Assembly: GCA_947494565.1 (NCBI GenBank)
Contig: CANLVG010000001.1
Coordinates: 744,001 to 808,000, forward strand
Source of the DNA: an uncultured Flavobacteriaceae bacterium
GTDB taxonomy: Bacteria; Bacteroidota; Bacteroidia; Flavobacteriales; Flavobacteriaceae
Direction of reading: 5' to 3'
Length of the DNA stretch: 64,000 nucleotides
Within the stretch, counting starts at the first letter, position 1; each line of letters opens with the position of its first letter. A program made the position numbers and the translations under genes. Shown piece after piece: positions 1 through 9,174 of this stretch. The notes under the pieces were generated by a model. The model did not search any database. It was not told the origin of the DNA and was given only the letters and a program-made list of their open reading frames with translations.

Positions 1-1143
1 CAATTTTAAATGTCCGGCTGTTTCGTTGGCTTCGATATCATTGACGTCAAACGCGATGTCATTCCGATCGGAAGAAACACTTACCCCTGCCGTCATCGTC
101 CATTCCTTATCAAAAAAGTGCTTGTAGGAAGTATTTGCATAGAGATTGCTGTTTTTTAGGCCAAAGTTGACAAACTCGTCAAAATTGATATCCTCTTGGT
201 CAAGATTCAGGTTCGCCTGATTGAAGCCTGTGTAGAATTTGAACATTCCCTTATCGGTCTTACTTCGAAACACGGCCTCTCCTGAAATAGACTCGTAGGG
301 TTTATTCCAACGGGCACCCTGTTCATTGGGTATAATCCATTGATAGGGCGCTAAGTTGATGTATTGGGCATTGACACTCAGTGATTTATCACCCCAAATT
401 TCGGTCTTCCCCAACCCTGCTCCTACCGAAAGTACGGAGATATCGGTTTTCTCTTGATCCGGTTCGTCTGTGGTGTTCAATAGCAATACACTGGAAAGTG
501 CTTGCCCATATTCAGCGGAATAGCCTCCAGTACTAAAGGTGATTCCCTTGAATAAAAATGGAGAAAAGCGACCTCGGGTGGGAATATTATTCGCTGTAGC
601 GTTAAAAGGTTGAAAGACACGAAGACCATCAATAAAGACCTGCGTTTCCCCTGCTTGTCCCCCTCGAACGAACAAACGCCCATCTTCACTAACCGTTGAC
701 GTGCCGGGTAGGGTTTGTAAAGCGCCGACGAAATCACCTGCCGCCCCTGCCGTTGTAACGATATCCAAGGGTTTTAAGACCGATACTTTTGAATTGTCTC
801 CAGCTTGAAAGCTCCCGGCCGTTAAAGTGACTCCCGTCAATTGATTGATCGCTTCGGCAAGTTCGATTTTCAAATCTTTGAGATACGAAATGTCACCTGC
901 TTGCATATAGGTATCGAATCCGACCATCGAGACGATTAAATTTTGGGTTCCGGTTTCTGTGGTTTCAAAAGTGAATCCTCCCTTTGCGTCTGAGGAGGCC
1001 CCATCGTAGGTACCGTCCAAATAAATATTAGCCCCTTCGATCGGATTTCCTTTTACATCCGTCACTAGACCAGATATGGTCGTTTGCGAAAGGCTGATCA
1101 AGGTGTAAAAAAGACAGGTAATAAGTAGAATTTGATTTTTCAT
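1..1143 (-). CDS. TonB-dependent receptor, N-terminal part (cut by window edge)
   Basis: The reading frame runs open from an ATG at 1143 to base 1, giving 381 codons; the C-terminus lies outside the window. Residues 1-20 form a signal peptide ending SLSQ. Residues about 22-100 look like a carboxypeptidase-regulatory-like domain (ISGLVTDVKGNPIEGANIYL), which is usual at the front of Bacteroidota receptors. Residues about 115-225 look like the plug, with GRLFVRGGQAGETQVFIDG and GGYSAEYGQALSS, and barrel strands follow. The product should sit in the outer membrane and import a ligand using TonB energy. It lacks the long SusC/RagA signature I would expect for a glycan importer, so siderophore, peptide or other ligands are equally possible. 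The receptor assignment is firm; the substrate is unknown. Confidence 0.88.
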   Translation of the reverse strand, partial: MKNQILLITCLFYTLISLSQTTISGLVTDVKGNPIEGANIYLDGTYDGASSDAKGGFTFETTETGTQNLIVSMVGFDTYMQAGDISYLKDLKIELAEAINQLTGVTLTAGSFQAGDNSKVSVLKPLDIVTTAGAAGDFVGALQTLPGTSTVSEDGRLFVRGGQAGETQVFIDGLRVFQPFNATANNIPTRGRFSPFLFKGITFSTGGYSAEYGQALSSVLLLNTTDEPDQEKTDISVLSVGAGLGKTEIWGDKSLSVNAQYINLAPYQWIIPNEQGARWNKPYESISGEAVFRSKTDKGMFKFYTGFNQANLNLDQEDINFDEFVNFGLKNSNLYANTSYKHFFDKEWTMTAGVSVSSDRNDIAFDVNDIEANETAGHLKL

Positions 1144-1370
1144 GATTGTTCGTTTCTGATGTTCTTTTTGTTTGATGAAGCAAAAATGCGAACAGAGAAG
1201 ACCGTAGGGAAAACCGTTTGACCGAACTGTAAATTTTAGGGGGTGAATTGAAGGAAAAAAATGAAGACACAATTCAGTAGCAAAAATCAACAATTCGGTT
1301 AGATGCATTTCAAAAGGCAGACATACCACCGCATCTTTGGGTCATAATTAATCACTAAAACAAAAACATC

Positions 1371-1790
1371 ATGAAAAAAGTAGCATTATTATTAGGATTC
1401 GCATTCATCACATTGACCATGAACGCACAAGAAACTTCAGGAGCAACCGTTACCGTAACCATTGAAAATGTGCTTTCTGACGGAGGTACGATACTTGCGG
1501 GGCTTCATACCGCAGATACCTTTATGAAAGGAATGGGAGTCGCCAATACGGCAGCACCGGCCGCCGAGGGCAAAGTAATTTTGACCTTTGAAAACGTTAC
1601 CCCCGGAACCTATGCTATTATGGTGATGCACGACAAGAACGATAACAAGCAAATGGATATGGATGCCAGTGGTATGCCTTTAGAGAGCTATGGTACTACC
1701 GGAGAAATGAACATGTACGGTCCACCAAGCTTCGACAGCTCAAAATTTGAATTCACCGGGGAAAATCAAGAATTCACCATTCGGTTCTAA
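1371..1790 (+). CDS. DUF2141 family secreted protein
   Basis: This encodes 139 residues with a clear signal peptide (MKKVALLLGFAFITLTMNAQ). The mature part is one small beta-rich domain. The segment HDKNDNKQMDMDASGMPLE followed by YG is the hallmark of DUF2141, where an Asp/Asn-rich turn resembles a calcium-binding loop. No enzymatic function is established for the family. The gene is divergent from the TonB-dependent receptor across 227 bases and is followed at once by a strong terminator, so it is probably a single-gene transcript. The family call is fairly sure; the cellular role is unknown. Confidence 0.75.
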   Translation: MKKVALLLGFAFITLTMNAQETSGATVTVTIENVLSDGGTILAGLHTADTFMKGMGVANTAAPAAEGKVILTFENVTPGTYAIMVMHDKNDNKQMDMDASGMPLESYGTTGEMNMYGPPSFDSSKFEFTGENQEFTIRF

Positions 1791-1819
1791 AAACAAAATC
1801 ATCGATCAAAAACAAAAAA

Positions 1820-1843
1820 GCTCGCCTAAGGCGGGCTTTTTTT
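1820..1843 (+). terminator. Rho-independent terminator after the DUF2141 gene
   Basis: A 7-bp GC-rich stem (gctcgcc / ggcgggc, with one T-G pair) with a three-base loop is followed by seven T residues. It lies 30 bases after the stop codon at 1790. Confidence 0.85.
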
Positions 1844-1979
1844 ATTCTAAAATTTTGAGGAAAAAAGTCTTTGGTTCACTATAGTCACCAACTACGTAAT
1901 CAAAAGCATGGTCAGAAATAGATTTGAATATCATTATTAAGTCCAAATGAGGTATCTTGATACTTCTTAGGTAGAAGCA

Positions 1980-3065
1980 ATGAATAAAACCCTTCAAACA
2001 TTTTTGAACCAGTTGTGGAAATCCATTGTGTTCTGGACGTTTGCCATGGTACTCTGGGGGATGTTTCGCTATTTTGGTATTGAAGATGAACCGGGCGTTA
2101 CGATAAGTGATGATTTTCAGAACGATCTTCATATGACAGGAATACTGCCCCTTTTTACCTTGGCGGGCTTTATCATGGGTATTTTATACGCCGTGGTGGA
2201 GTTCTCTTTTGAGAAATACAAATCCAAAAGGCTTTCTATAGGACTCAATATACTGGTCAAAACCCTGATCTACCTTGTCTTGATCGTCATTCTATCGACT
2301 TCGATGATCGAATTGGGCTCACAATTATTCGGTATCGAGAAAAACAACGATTTGGGTTGGTGGCGTCAGGATAAAAGTTTTTGGATTACCGTATTGTACT
2401 TCTTGCTTACCTCCCTGATTTTTTCCTTCATCAAAATCGCCAACGAAAAATTCGGACAGGGAGTGTTTTTAAAAATGCTACTGGGTACGTATAAAAATCC
2501 GAAAGAAGAAAAACGGATTTTTATGTTTCTTGACTTAAAATCGTCGACGACCATTGCGGAGGCCCTAGGGCATTTCAGATACAGTCAACTAATCCAAGAT
2601 TGCTTTTATGATCTGAATGCCATTGTTCCGAAGTACGCTGCCGAGATTTATCAATATGTCGGTGATGAAGCGGTGCTCAGTTGGCCCTATCAAAAAGGAT
2701 TGGCCCACAATAATTGTGTCGCGCTTTTCTTTGCCTTTCAAGCGCTATTGAAGTCAAGAAATTCATATTATACGGAAAAATATGGGACAGTTCCTGAATT
2801 TAAGGCAGGACTACATGGCGGAAGATTAATGGTGGCGGAAGTTGGTGTCGTAAAAAAAGAACTGGCCTTTCATGGGGATGTCATCAATACGTCGGCACGG
2901 ATACAGGCCGAATGTAACAAACATAATGTGCCTGTGTTAATCTCCGAAGAATTAAAAGAGGATCTGCAAATAGACTCGAATTATACCACAGCGTCTATTG
3001 GAAACTTGCTTTTAAAAGGAAAAAAGAAAGCACTGAATGTCTTTACCATTGCTCCAATCCCATAG
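1980..3065 (+). CDS. Membrane-bound class III adenylate/guanylate cyclase
   Basis: The 361-residue protein has an N-terminal membrane domain with about four helices (about 15-33, 52-75, 88-110, 132-152) and a C-terminal class III cyclase domain from about 175. The two metal-binding aspartates are visible: D185 in MFLDLKSST and D229 in YVGDEAVLSW. The Asn/Arg pair that stabilises the transition state is present as N303 and R307 in GDVINTSARIQ. The domain therefore looks catalytically intact and should make cAMP or cGMP at the cytoplasmic face. Whether ATP or GTP is used cannot be read safely. It stands 12 bases before a hypothetical gene and may be co-transcribed with it. Two Crp-like proteins lie elsewhere in the window, but nothing here links them directly. 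Confidence 0.85.
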   Translation: MNKTLQTFLNQLWKSIVFWTFAMVLWGMFRYFGIEDEPGVTISDDFQNDLHMTGILPLFTLAGFIMGILYAVVEFSFEKYKSKRLSIGLNILVKTLIYLVLIVILSTSMIELGSQLFGIEKNNDLGWWRQDKSFWITVLYFLLTSLIFSFIKIANEKFGQGVFLKMLLGTYKNPKEEKRIFMFLDLKSSTTIAEALGHFRYSQLIQDCFYDLNAIVPKYAAEIYQYVGDEAVLSWPYQKGLAHNNCVALFFAFQALLKSRNSYYTEKYGTVPEFKAGLHGGRLMVAEVGVVKKELAFHGDVINTSARIQAECNKHNVPVLISEELKEDLQIDSNYTTASIGNLLLKGKKKALNVFTIAPIP

Positions 3066-3077
3066 CTATTCGACCAG

Positions 3078-3638
3078 ATGAACAAACAAGAATTTTCAGC
3101 TAAGATCAATTGGGACGAATACGGCATCGGCCATGTTAAAGCCCATGTTCCCATTTTTGAAAAAGAACTGGAGTTTGAATTGTTTTCCGATCATGCGAAA
3201 AAACCGGACATCTCAACTAAGATGTTCGCAACCGTCGAAGATGTTCTGAATTTGCCCGATGGCGCCCTTGAAAAAATAAAGGACCTCCTTTGGGAAGAAG
3301 CGCAATTCTCTTTTACCGTTGCGGATTATGGCTGTATCCCCCAAGAGGGTGAAACGGTAAAAAATGCGCATTTCCGGGAGTTTGGTTTGCATACTAAGCA
3401 AGATACCTTTGAAAAAAGTTATATAAAAGCGGTTCAGATTCAATATGAAAGTGATGTGCTTGATGCAAGATATGCCGAACTAAAAGTTGAATCCGCTACG
3501 GATAACCTCATCAGTATTATTGTGAAAAACGGAACGATCATCGACTTTGATGACGATGGCGCATATTTGGGCGCTTTCGAAAAAAATAATCAGTATGCCC
3601 ATACCCAGCGAAAAAAAGTATTGAACGGATCGATCTAA
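3078..3638 (+). CDS. Hypothetical cytoplasmic protein
   Basis: I do not recognise this 186-residue protein with confidence. It has no signal peptide or membrane segment, is acidic, and reads like a small alpha/beta domain; the C-terminal part (IIDFDDDGAYLG) has an acidic turn. The overall style recalls the DUF6985/SMI1-type domains common in Bacteroidota, but no diagnostic motif is visible. It starts 12 bases after the cyclase stop and ends 13 bases before the next lipoprotein gene, so all three may share one transcript. The gene is real by its frame and spacing; no function is proposed. Confidence 0.6.
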   Translation: MNKQEFSAKINWDEYGIGHVKAHVPIFEKELEFELFSDHAKKPDISTKMFATVEDVLNLPDGALEKIKDLLWEEAQFSFTVADYGCIPQEGETVKNAHFREFGLHTKQDTFEKSYIKAVQIQYESDVLDARYAELKVESATDNLISIIVKNGTIIDFDDDGAYLGAFEKNNQYAHTQRKKVLNGSI

Positions 3639-3651
3639 TGAAATTCGAAAA

Positions 3652-4593
3652 ATGACATACCTAAAAACGGTTCCATTGCTATTATTGCTCGTCGCATGTG
3701 CCTCAAAAATACCAAGTAGTTATGTGCTGGATGAAAAGGACCTGGTCCCTGAGGGCATTGCCTACTCCAAAAAGAACAACGCTTTTTACCTAACTAGTGT
3801 CGCTAAATCGAAAATCATAGCCGTGGATAAAAACTCGGGCGAACAGACCGATTTCATATCAGCCCACGAGTTTGGCTACCAACCTGGGGTCGGTATTTTA
3901 GTCGACGATCAAAGAAACCTTGTTCACGCCATTGGTGGCTATGCGCGAATGCCAGATTCCCTATCCGCATTGTACACCTTTGATAGCAGTACCCAAAAAC
4001 TACTCAAACGCTACAACGCTGCACCCGGTGATTTCCTAAATGATCTTATCCAAGACTCCGATGGAAATTTGTACGTGACCAATTCCGAAGGTGCGTCCGT
4101 ATTCATTTTGAAACCGGGAACTGATTCGTTGGAACTATTCTACGAGTCTCCAGAAATTCAATTCCCGAATGGTATTGCGATATCCGATGATCAAACCAAG
4201 CTTTATATTGCCTCTTTTGAAAAAGGAGTGCGCATCTTGGATATTTCGACCCGCCGTCTTGTTAACGAAGCGGATAGCCTGGGAATCTCACAAGGTATTG
4301 ATGGACTAGAGTTTTACAAGGGCCATCTGTATGCCATTCAAAACGGTAGTCGCGCCAACGGCTTTAATTTTCGAAAGCTGGTATTGAACAGCACCCAAGA
4401 CCGGATTACTGACATGGAGATTATCGATAGTGGTAATCCGGATTTATATGTACCACTCACCTTTGCTGTAGCAGGAAACGAAGCCATTGTCATCGGAAAT
4501 TCCAATTTGGGCCATTTGAATCAGGAAACGATGCAGTTTGAGACTTCAGATACCATCCCAAAAACAAAATTGCTCACATACACCATTGATTAA
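3652..4593 (+). CDS. SMP-30/gluconolactonase-like beta-propeller lipoprotein
   Basis: The 313-residue protein has a lipoprotein signal (MTYLKTVPLLLLLVAC, lipidated Cys at 16). The mature part shows repeats of strand-rich blades such as VPEGIAYSKKNNAFYLTSV, FLNDLIQDSDGNLYVTNS and FPNGIAISDDQTKLYIASF, the pattern of six-bladed SMP-30/gluconolaconase/LRE-like propellers. The paired Asn/Asp residues (NDL.QD, PNGIA) fit the metal site of that fold. It should sit on the periplasmic side of the outer membrane or in the inner membrane as a lipoprotein. Members include lactonases but many have no known substrate, so I give only the fold. Confidence 0.7.
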   Translation: MTYLKTVPLLLLLVACASKIPSSYVLDEKDLVPEGIAYSKKNNAFYLTSVAKSKIIAVDKNSGEQTDFISAHEFGYQPGVGILVDDQRNLVHAIGGYARMPDSLSALYTFDSSTQKLLKRYNAAPGDFLNDLIQDSDGNLYVTNSEGASVFILKPGTDSLELFYESPEIQFPNGIAISDDQTKLYIASFEKGVRILDISTRRLVNEADSLGISQGIDGLEFYKGHLYAIQNGSRANGFNFRKLVLNSTQDRITDMEIIDSGNPDLYVPLTFAVAGNEAIVIGNSNLGHLNQETMQFETSDTIPKTKLLTYTID

Positions 4594-4960
4594 CAGAATT
4601 TTATTTGTTTTTATCACTTCAAAATTGCGTCGTATTGTTTCCGAGATAATCGGCTTTCGAGAAAAACACGCTACCTTCTGATTATTGGTTTAGCAATCAT
4701 ACTTCGTTTCTTCGACCTGGGAAAAACAAGGAATTAATAGATCGTAGGCGTATGTGCCTCCCACTGAAATCATTGTAAAAGATGGTTCAACCGCTATTGT
4801 TCTCAAAACATAGTACCCTTGGGGAAAGTGGCCCTGTTCTGAATTGAGTTAAAAATGACAGCAACCCAAGGACCGCTGGTATTTTGAAATCACTCTTGTC
4901 ACTCTTCAACGTTTTATTGACCTAACTTAGCTGGAACCTAAGGATTCAAAATTAATTCGA
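4594..4960. other. Intergenic stretch without a recognisable gene
   Basis: These 367 bases hold no open frame with coding character on either strand, no convincing hairpin with a T-tract and no RNA gene I can recognise. It could carry the promoter for the VOC gene or be a decayed gene. Confidence 0.5.
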
Positions 4961-5353
4961 ATGACATACGCGTACACTATTATTTATGTGGAAAATGTAG
5001 TTGATACCATAACCTTTTACGAAAGCGCTTTTGGTTTCAGCCAAAAATTTATTACCCCTGAAAAAGACTATGGCGAGTTGCTTTCTGGAGAAACGACCAT
5101 AGCTTTTGCAACTTTTGCCTTGGGGAATTCGAATTTTAAGCAAGGCTTCGAGCAAACCTCACGGACCAAGAAGCCCTTTGGAATAGAATTGGCCTTTACC
5201 ACGGAAAATATCGAGGCGGATTTTGAAAAGGCGATCAATGCCGGAGCGACCATATATGAACCTTTAGTCGAAAAACCTTGGGGGCAAAAAGTCGGTTATT
5301 TGCGCGATAATAACGGTTTGCTTATTGAGATTTGCACGCCGATCAAGTCGTGA
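4961..5353 (+). CDS. VOC/glyoxalase-like family protein
   Basis: The 130-residue protein has the betaalphabetabetabeta layout of one vicinal-oxygen-chelate unit repeated twice. The first half is YTIIYVENVVDTITFYESAFGF and the second ends GYLRDNNGLLIEIC. The end motif with Glu before IC matches the usual metal-binding Glu position. Members include glyoxalases, dioxygenases and antibiotic-binding proteins; none of these can be chosen from sequence alone. It stands alone, 106 bases before the molybdenum hydroxylase genes. Confidence 0.75.
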   Translation: MTYAYTIIYVENVVDTITFYESAFGFSQKFITPEKDYGELLSGETTIAFATFALGNSNFKQGFEQTSRTKKPFGIELAFTTENIEADFEKAINAGATIYEPLVEKPWGQKVGYLRDNNGLLIEICTPIKS

Positions 5354-5459
5354 TTCAATTAGATATCCCTTTTAAGTGGTAATCTGCACCAAGCTGAATG
5401 GATTTGACTATACTACTTTCTCTGGTTTTGAGTATCTTAGGGAGAAATAGCTTTTTGAC

Positions 5460-5930
5460 ATGGCAACCTATTCACTCAACATCAACAATGAACAGCATAC
5501 GTTTGAAGCTTCCGAAGGCACTTCCCTGCTTTGGATACTGCGCGAACATCTTGGACTTACCGGCACCAAATATGGTTGTGGTATAGCGCAGTGCGGCGCC
5601 TGTACCATACATGTAGACGGTACACCTGTGAAGGCATGCATGCTACAAGTTCAAAACTTTGGGAATGGACAAAAGATCACGACTATAGAAGGGTTGTCCG
5701 AAAATGCAGATCATCCGGTTCAAAAAGCATGGATCGAGGTCCAAGCACCCCAATGCGGGTATTGCCAATCAGGGCAAATCATGCAGGCCGCGGCGCTTCT
5801 GAAGGAAGACTCGCAACCTTCAAGGGAAAAAATAAAGAGTTATATGAACGGGGTACTCTGCCGTTGCGGTACCTATTTGCGAATTATCGATGCCATCGAA
5901 TTAGCTTCCTCGAAAAAGCCGCTAACCTAG
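5460..5930 (+). CDS. Molybdenum hydroxylase small (2Fe-2S) subunit, IorA-like
   Basis: This 156-residue protein is the iron-sulfur subunit of a xanthine-oxidase-family enzyme. The N-terminal plant-type ferredoxin domain carries C40, C45, C48 and C60 (YGCGIAQCGACTIHVDG). The C-terminal helical domain carries the second cluster with C99, C102, C134 and C136 (QCGYCQSGQ and LCRCGTY). It should pass electrons from the molybdenum subunit encoded 19 bases downstream. The two-gene form without a separate FAD subunit is typical of isoquinoline 1-oxidoreductase and aldehyde dehydrogenase relatives. The substrate is unknown. Confidence 0.9.
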   Translation: MATYSLNINNEQHTFEASEGTSLLWILREHLGLTGTKYGCGIAQCGACTIHVDGTPVKACMLQVQNFGNGQKITTIEGLSENADHPVQKAWIEVQAPQCGYCQSGQIMQAAALLKEDSQPSREKIKSYMNGVLCRCGTYLRIIDAIELASSKKPLT

Positions 5931-5949
5931 ATCTTAAAACGAAACTATC

Positions 5950-8124
5950 ATGCCTAAAACAGCCAAAGTTGTCAACCGTCGCGAGTTTTTGAAATCATCT
6001 AGCGGAGTGGCCCTTTTCATAGGAGTATCCGGAATTTTACCGCAATTGATTTCTTGCAAAGACGTCAAGGCTATGCGCAACCAATTGAAACAGCATCAGC
6101 TTACCGCTTGGGTACACTTGAACGAAGATGGCGAGATTACCATTTACAATCCGGCAGCGGAAATGGGCCAGGGTTCCATGACTTCGTTACCTCTACTTTT
6201 TGCGGAGGAAATGGATGCGGATTGGTCAAAAGTCAAGGTCGAATTTTCACCACAGGTAGCCGAAATATACGGTGGTAAAGGTTGGGCTCCGGACAGTAAA
6301 CTCATGTTCACCGTGGGAAGTAGGACCACGAACAGTTACTACCATACCATGAGAAAAGCCGGTGCACAGGCGCGTTATGTCATGTTGAATTCCGCTGCGA
6401 AACATTGGGGAGTTCCTATTTCCGAATTGACCACAACGGCGAGCACCGTCTTCCATAAAAAAACAAAAAAAGAAATCCGTTATGGAGCGCTCGTTCCTTT
6501 TTTAGTTCTAACGGAAGAGCTTCCGGATTTCACCTTTGAGCAACTCAAACACCCTAAAGACTTTCGTCTTGTAGGTACTGATATCCCAAGAACTGAAATC
6601 CCTTCCAAAGTAAATGGCAAGGCGCAATTTGCCATAGATATCCGTTTGCCGGATATGGTGTATGGGGTACTAGAAAGAGGAAAACGGCATGGAGCCAGGC
6701 CTACCCTATTGAACGAGGCGGAAATTTTGGCCCAAGACGGAGTACTAAAAACGATTCCCTATGCGTACGCCATAGGCATTGTCGCCAATACCTTGGAACA
6801 GGCATTAGCAGCGAAACGTCTTTTAAAAATAGACTGGAGCGCGTCAGATGCTTCCGGATTCAATTCACAGGAGGTATATGAGGCCTACGATAAAATCGCT
6901 GCCCAACAGGAGACGGGTAAAGTAGTTGTCGAAAAGGGTGACATTGGTAATGCGATGCGAAAGGCATCAAAAACCTTTACTTCCGACTTTAAAAATGATT
7001 ATATATACCACGCCCAATTGGAACCCCTGAATGCTGTTATTCAAGTCGCGGAAGATTTGGAAAGTGCAGCTGTTTGGGTAGGAAGCCAACAAGGGTTTGA
7101 TACCAAACTAGGTGTCCCGGATATCTTAGGGATTTCCCCTGAAAAAGTAACGGTCCATCTACACTATCTTGGGGGTGGCTTTGGAAGAAGAAGCATGAAC
7201 GATTTTGTGGAAGAGTGTGCCGTGCTGGCCAAGGAAATGGCACCACGACCTGTAAAACTGATCTGGACGCGGGAAGACGATGTTACCCATGGCGCGTTTC
7301 GGCCCATTTCGCTACAGCGGTTAAACGTATACCTAGATGCCAAAGGACAGCTTGATGGATTCTCTCATATGGTGGTCGGTGATGGCGGGAATTTGGTAGC
7401 CAGCGGCGTGCACAATGACTACTATGCGATTCCCAATCAATTCGCCGAATGGCGCGAAATCTCTCATGGTGTTCGACTGAAACATTGGCGTTCCGTAGGT
7501 CATGGTCCAAATAAATTCGCTATCGAATGCATGCTCGACGAGGTCGCCATGGATCAGGGCATGGATCCTGTTGCCCTACGAAGAACTTTAATGGCGAACT
7601 CCCCAAGGGCATTGGCTACCCTGGAAAAAGTAGTTGAACTATCCGATTGGAACGGTTCCATAGCCCAAGATCGCGCCAAGGGAATGGCTTTCGTAGAACA
7701 CGGCTCTTTAGGCACTGGAGTATGTGAAATATCCGTGGACACAGCTACAGGGAAAATCAAGGTCCATCATTTTTGGATTGCCTTGGATGCCGGTGTCATC
7801 GTGCAACCCGATAACGTGAAGGCCCAAATGGAGGGTGGCATCATTATGGGCATGAGCAGTGTGCTCAACGAAAGAATTACTATTAAAAACGGGGAAGTTC
7901 AGCAGTCGAATTTCCATAACTATCCTTTGTTGCGCATGGAGGATGTTCCGGACAGTATTGAAACTGCGCTTATAACGTCAAGCGAAATTCCTGAGGGTGT
8001 CGGTGAAACCGCAACGCCCATGGTAGCCGGTGCGATTGCCAACGCCTTTTTGAAATTGACCGGTAAAAAATTACGCCACCTGCCTTTCACCCCGGAGCGC
8101 GTTTTAGAAGTTTTAAATGGTTGA
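5950..8124 (+). CDS. Molybdenum hydroxylase large subunit, IorB-like
   Basis: The 724-residue protein begins with a twin-arginine-type signal (NRREFLK at 9-15, hydrophobic stretch, then a Cys at 36), so the complex is likely exported folded together with its small subunit. The molybdopterin-binding part shows GGGFGRRSMNDF and, near the end, PEGVGETATPMVAGAIANAF, where the Glu of GVGE is at the position of the conserved active-site Glu of the family. The family hydroxylates N-heterocycles or oxidises aldehydes. Cofactor insertion (XdhC-like) and molybdopterin synthesis genes are absent here. The gene ends 32 bases before a convergent gene. Confidence 0.88.
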   Translation: MPKTAKVVNRREFLKSSSGVALFIGVSGILPQLISCKDVKAMRNQLKQHQLTAWVHLNEDGEITIYNPAAEMGQGSMTSLPLLFAEEMDADWSKVKVEFSPQVAEIYGGKGWAPDSKLMFTVGSRTTNSYYHTMRKAGAQARYVMLNSAAKHWGVPISELTTTASTVFHKKTKKEIRYGALVPFLVLTEELPDFTFEQLKHPKDFRLVGTDIPRTEIPSKVNGKAQFAIDIRLPDMVYGVLERGKRHGARPTLLNEAEILAQDGVLKTIPYAYAIGIVANTLEQALAAKRLLKIDWSASDASGFNSQEVYEAYDKIAAQQETGKVVVEKGDIGNAMRKASKTFTSDFKNDYIYHAQLEPLNAVIQVAEDLESAAVWVGSQQGFDTKLGVPDILGISPEKVTVHLHYLGGGFGRRSMNDFVEECAVLAKEMAPRPVKLIWTREDDVTHGAFRPISLQRLNVYLDAKGQLDGFSHMVVGDGGNLVASGVHNDYYAIPNQFAEWREISHGVRLKHWRSVGHGPNKFAIECMLDEVAMDQGMDPVALRRTLMANSPRALATLEKVVELSDWNGSIAQDRAKGMAFVEHGSLGTGVCEISVDTATGKIKVHHFWIALDAGVIVQPDNVKAQMEGGIIMGMSSVLNERITIKNGEVQQSNFHNYPLLRMEDVPDSIETALITSSEIPEGVGETATPMVAGAIANAFLKLTGKKLRHLPFTPERVLEVLNG

Positions 8125-8156
8125 GAAAAGAAGTAACGTTTGGGCCTAACAACTAT

Positions 8157-9167
8157 TCAACTACTTAAAAGGGGCTTTAAGGTATCCCCGATCAGTGCTA
8201 TCGATTTCATCAATTTATCATGTGCAATACCCACATCCATTTGAAAAGTTACTCTTGAAATACCGCCCAAGGCCTCACTGTGGTGCATGATTTTTTCGGC
8301 TACTTCTACGGGTTCACCTACCAAAAGTGCTCCCTGAGGGCTGGCATTTTGCGCATCGAATCCTTCTCGGGTCACGGTTGCAAACCCACGTTCACGACCA
8401 ATTTTGTTAAAGACTTTTCTGTACCCCGGATAATAGTCCGAAATGGCATTTTCGGTACTCTCGGCAACATACCCCAAAGAGTGTAGTCCTACTTTCAATT
8501 CTTCCGGCGCAAAACCAGCTTTCTCACCTGCTTGCCGGTAACTTTGCACCAAGGGTGCGAAACGGTGTGTTTGCCCACCAATTACAGCCACCATTAAAGG
8601 TAACCCCAATTCTCCGGCGCGCACAAACGAAGCAGGGGTACCACCAACTCCTAACCATATCGGAAGCTTTTGCTGAAGAGGCCTTGGGTAAACTGGCTGA
8701 TCATACAAGGATGGACGAAACCTTCCGGACCAAGTAACACGCTCCTGTTGGCGTAGTCGTAATAGTAAATCCAGTTTTTCCTTAAAAAGAGCATCGTAAT
8801 CCGAAAGCTGATATCCGAACAAAGGAAAAGCATCGGTAAATGAACCACGGCCGGCGACTATTTCCGCTCGGCCCTTTGATATCAAATCCAAGGTGGCGAA
8901 GTTTTGAAATACACGAACCGGGTCCGCCGCACTAAGCACGGTGACGGCACTGGTTAGTTTAATATTTTTCGTTCTTGCGGCAGCTGCGGCCAAAATCATC
9001 GTAGGTGCCGAATCCAAAAAATCCTCGCGGTGATGCTCACCAATACCAAAGGAATCCAGACCTACTTTATCGGCTATGACGATGCGATCTAACAGCTCAT
9101 TCAATGCTTGTGATTCGCTTAGGCCCGAATCTGGGGCAGCAGCGAAACTATCTATGCCTATTTCCAT
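8157..9167 (-). CDS. LLM-class (luciferase-like) flavin monooxygenase
   Basis: The 336-residue protein has the bacterial-luciferase TIM-barrel pattern: MEIGIDSF at the first strand, GIGEHHREDFLDSAPTMIL, then LTSAVTVLSAADPVRVFQNFATLDLISKGR and AEIVAGRGSF. These segments match flavin-dependent monooxygenases of the alkanal group without the second luciferase subunit. It is cytoplasmic and would use reduced FMN and oxygen. It is the third gene of a minus-strand set: FMN reductase, small membrane protein, this gene, with gaps of 11 and 7 bases. The reductase partner makes a two-component monooxygenase plausible (inference). Substrate unknown. Confidence 0.87.
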   Translation of the reverse strand: MEIGIDSFAAAPDSGLSESQALNELLDRIVIADKVGLDSFGIGEHHREDFLDSAPTMILAAAAARTKNIKLTSAVTVLSAADPVRVFQNFATLDLISKGRAEIVAGRGSFTDAFPLFGYQLSDYDALFKEKLDLLLRLRQQERVTWSGRFRPSLYDQPVYPRPLQQKLPIWLGVGGTPASFVRAGELGLPLMVAVIGGQTHRFAPLVQSYRQAGEKAGFAPEELKVGLHSLGYVAESTENAISDYYPGYRKVFNKIGRERGFATVTREGFDAQNASPQGALLVGEPVEVAEKIMHHSEALGGISRVTFQMDVGIAHDKLMKSIALIGDTLKPLLSS

Positions 9168-9174
9168 ACCTATA

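Noticed and set aside
1-1143. Calling the receptor SusC
   Set aside because: No SusD gene is visible next to it, the rest is cut off, and the SusC-specific signature was not recognised.
5398-5586. 62-codon plus-strand frame at the start of the molybdenum hydroxylase genes
   Set aside because: Mostly a shifted reading of the iron-sulfur subunit gene, which has clear cluster cysteines in its own frame.
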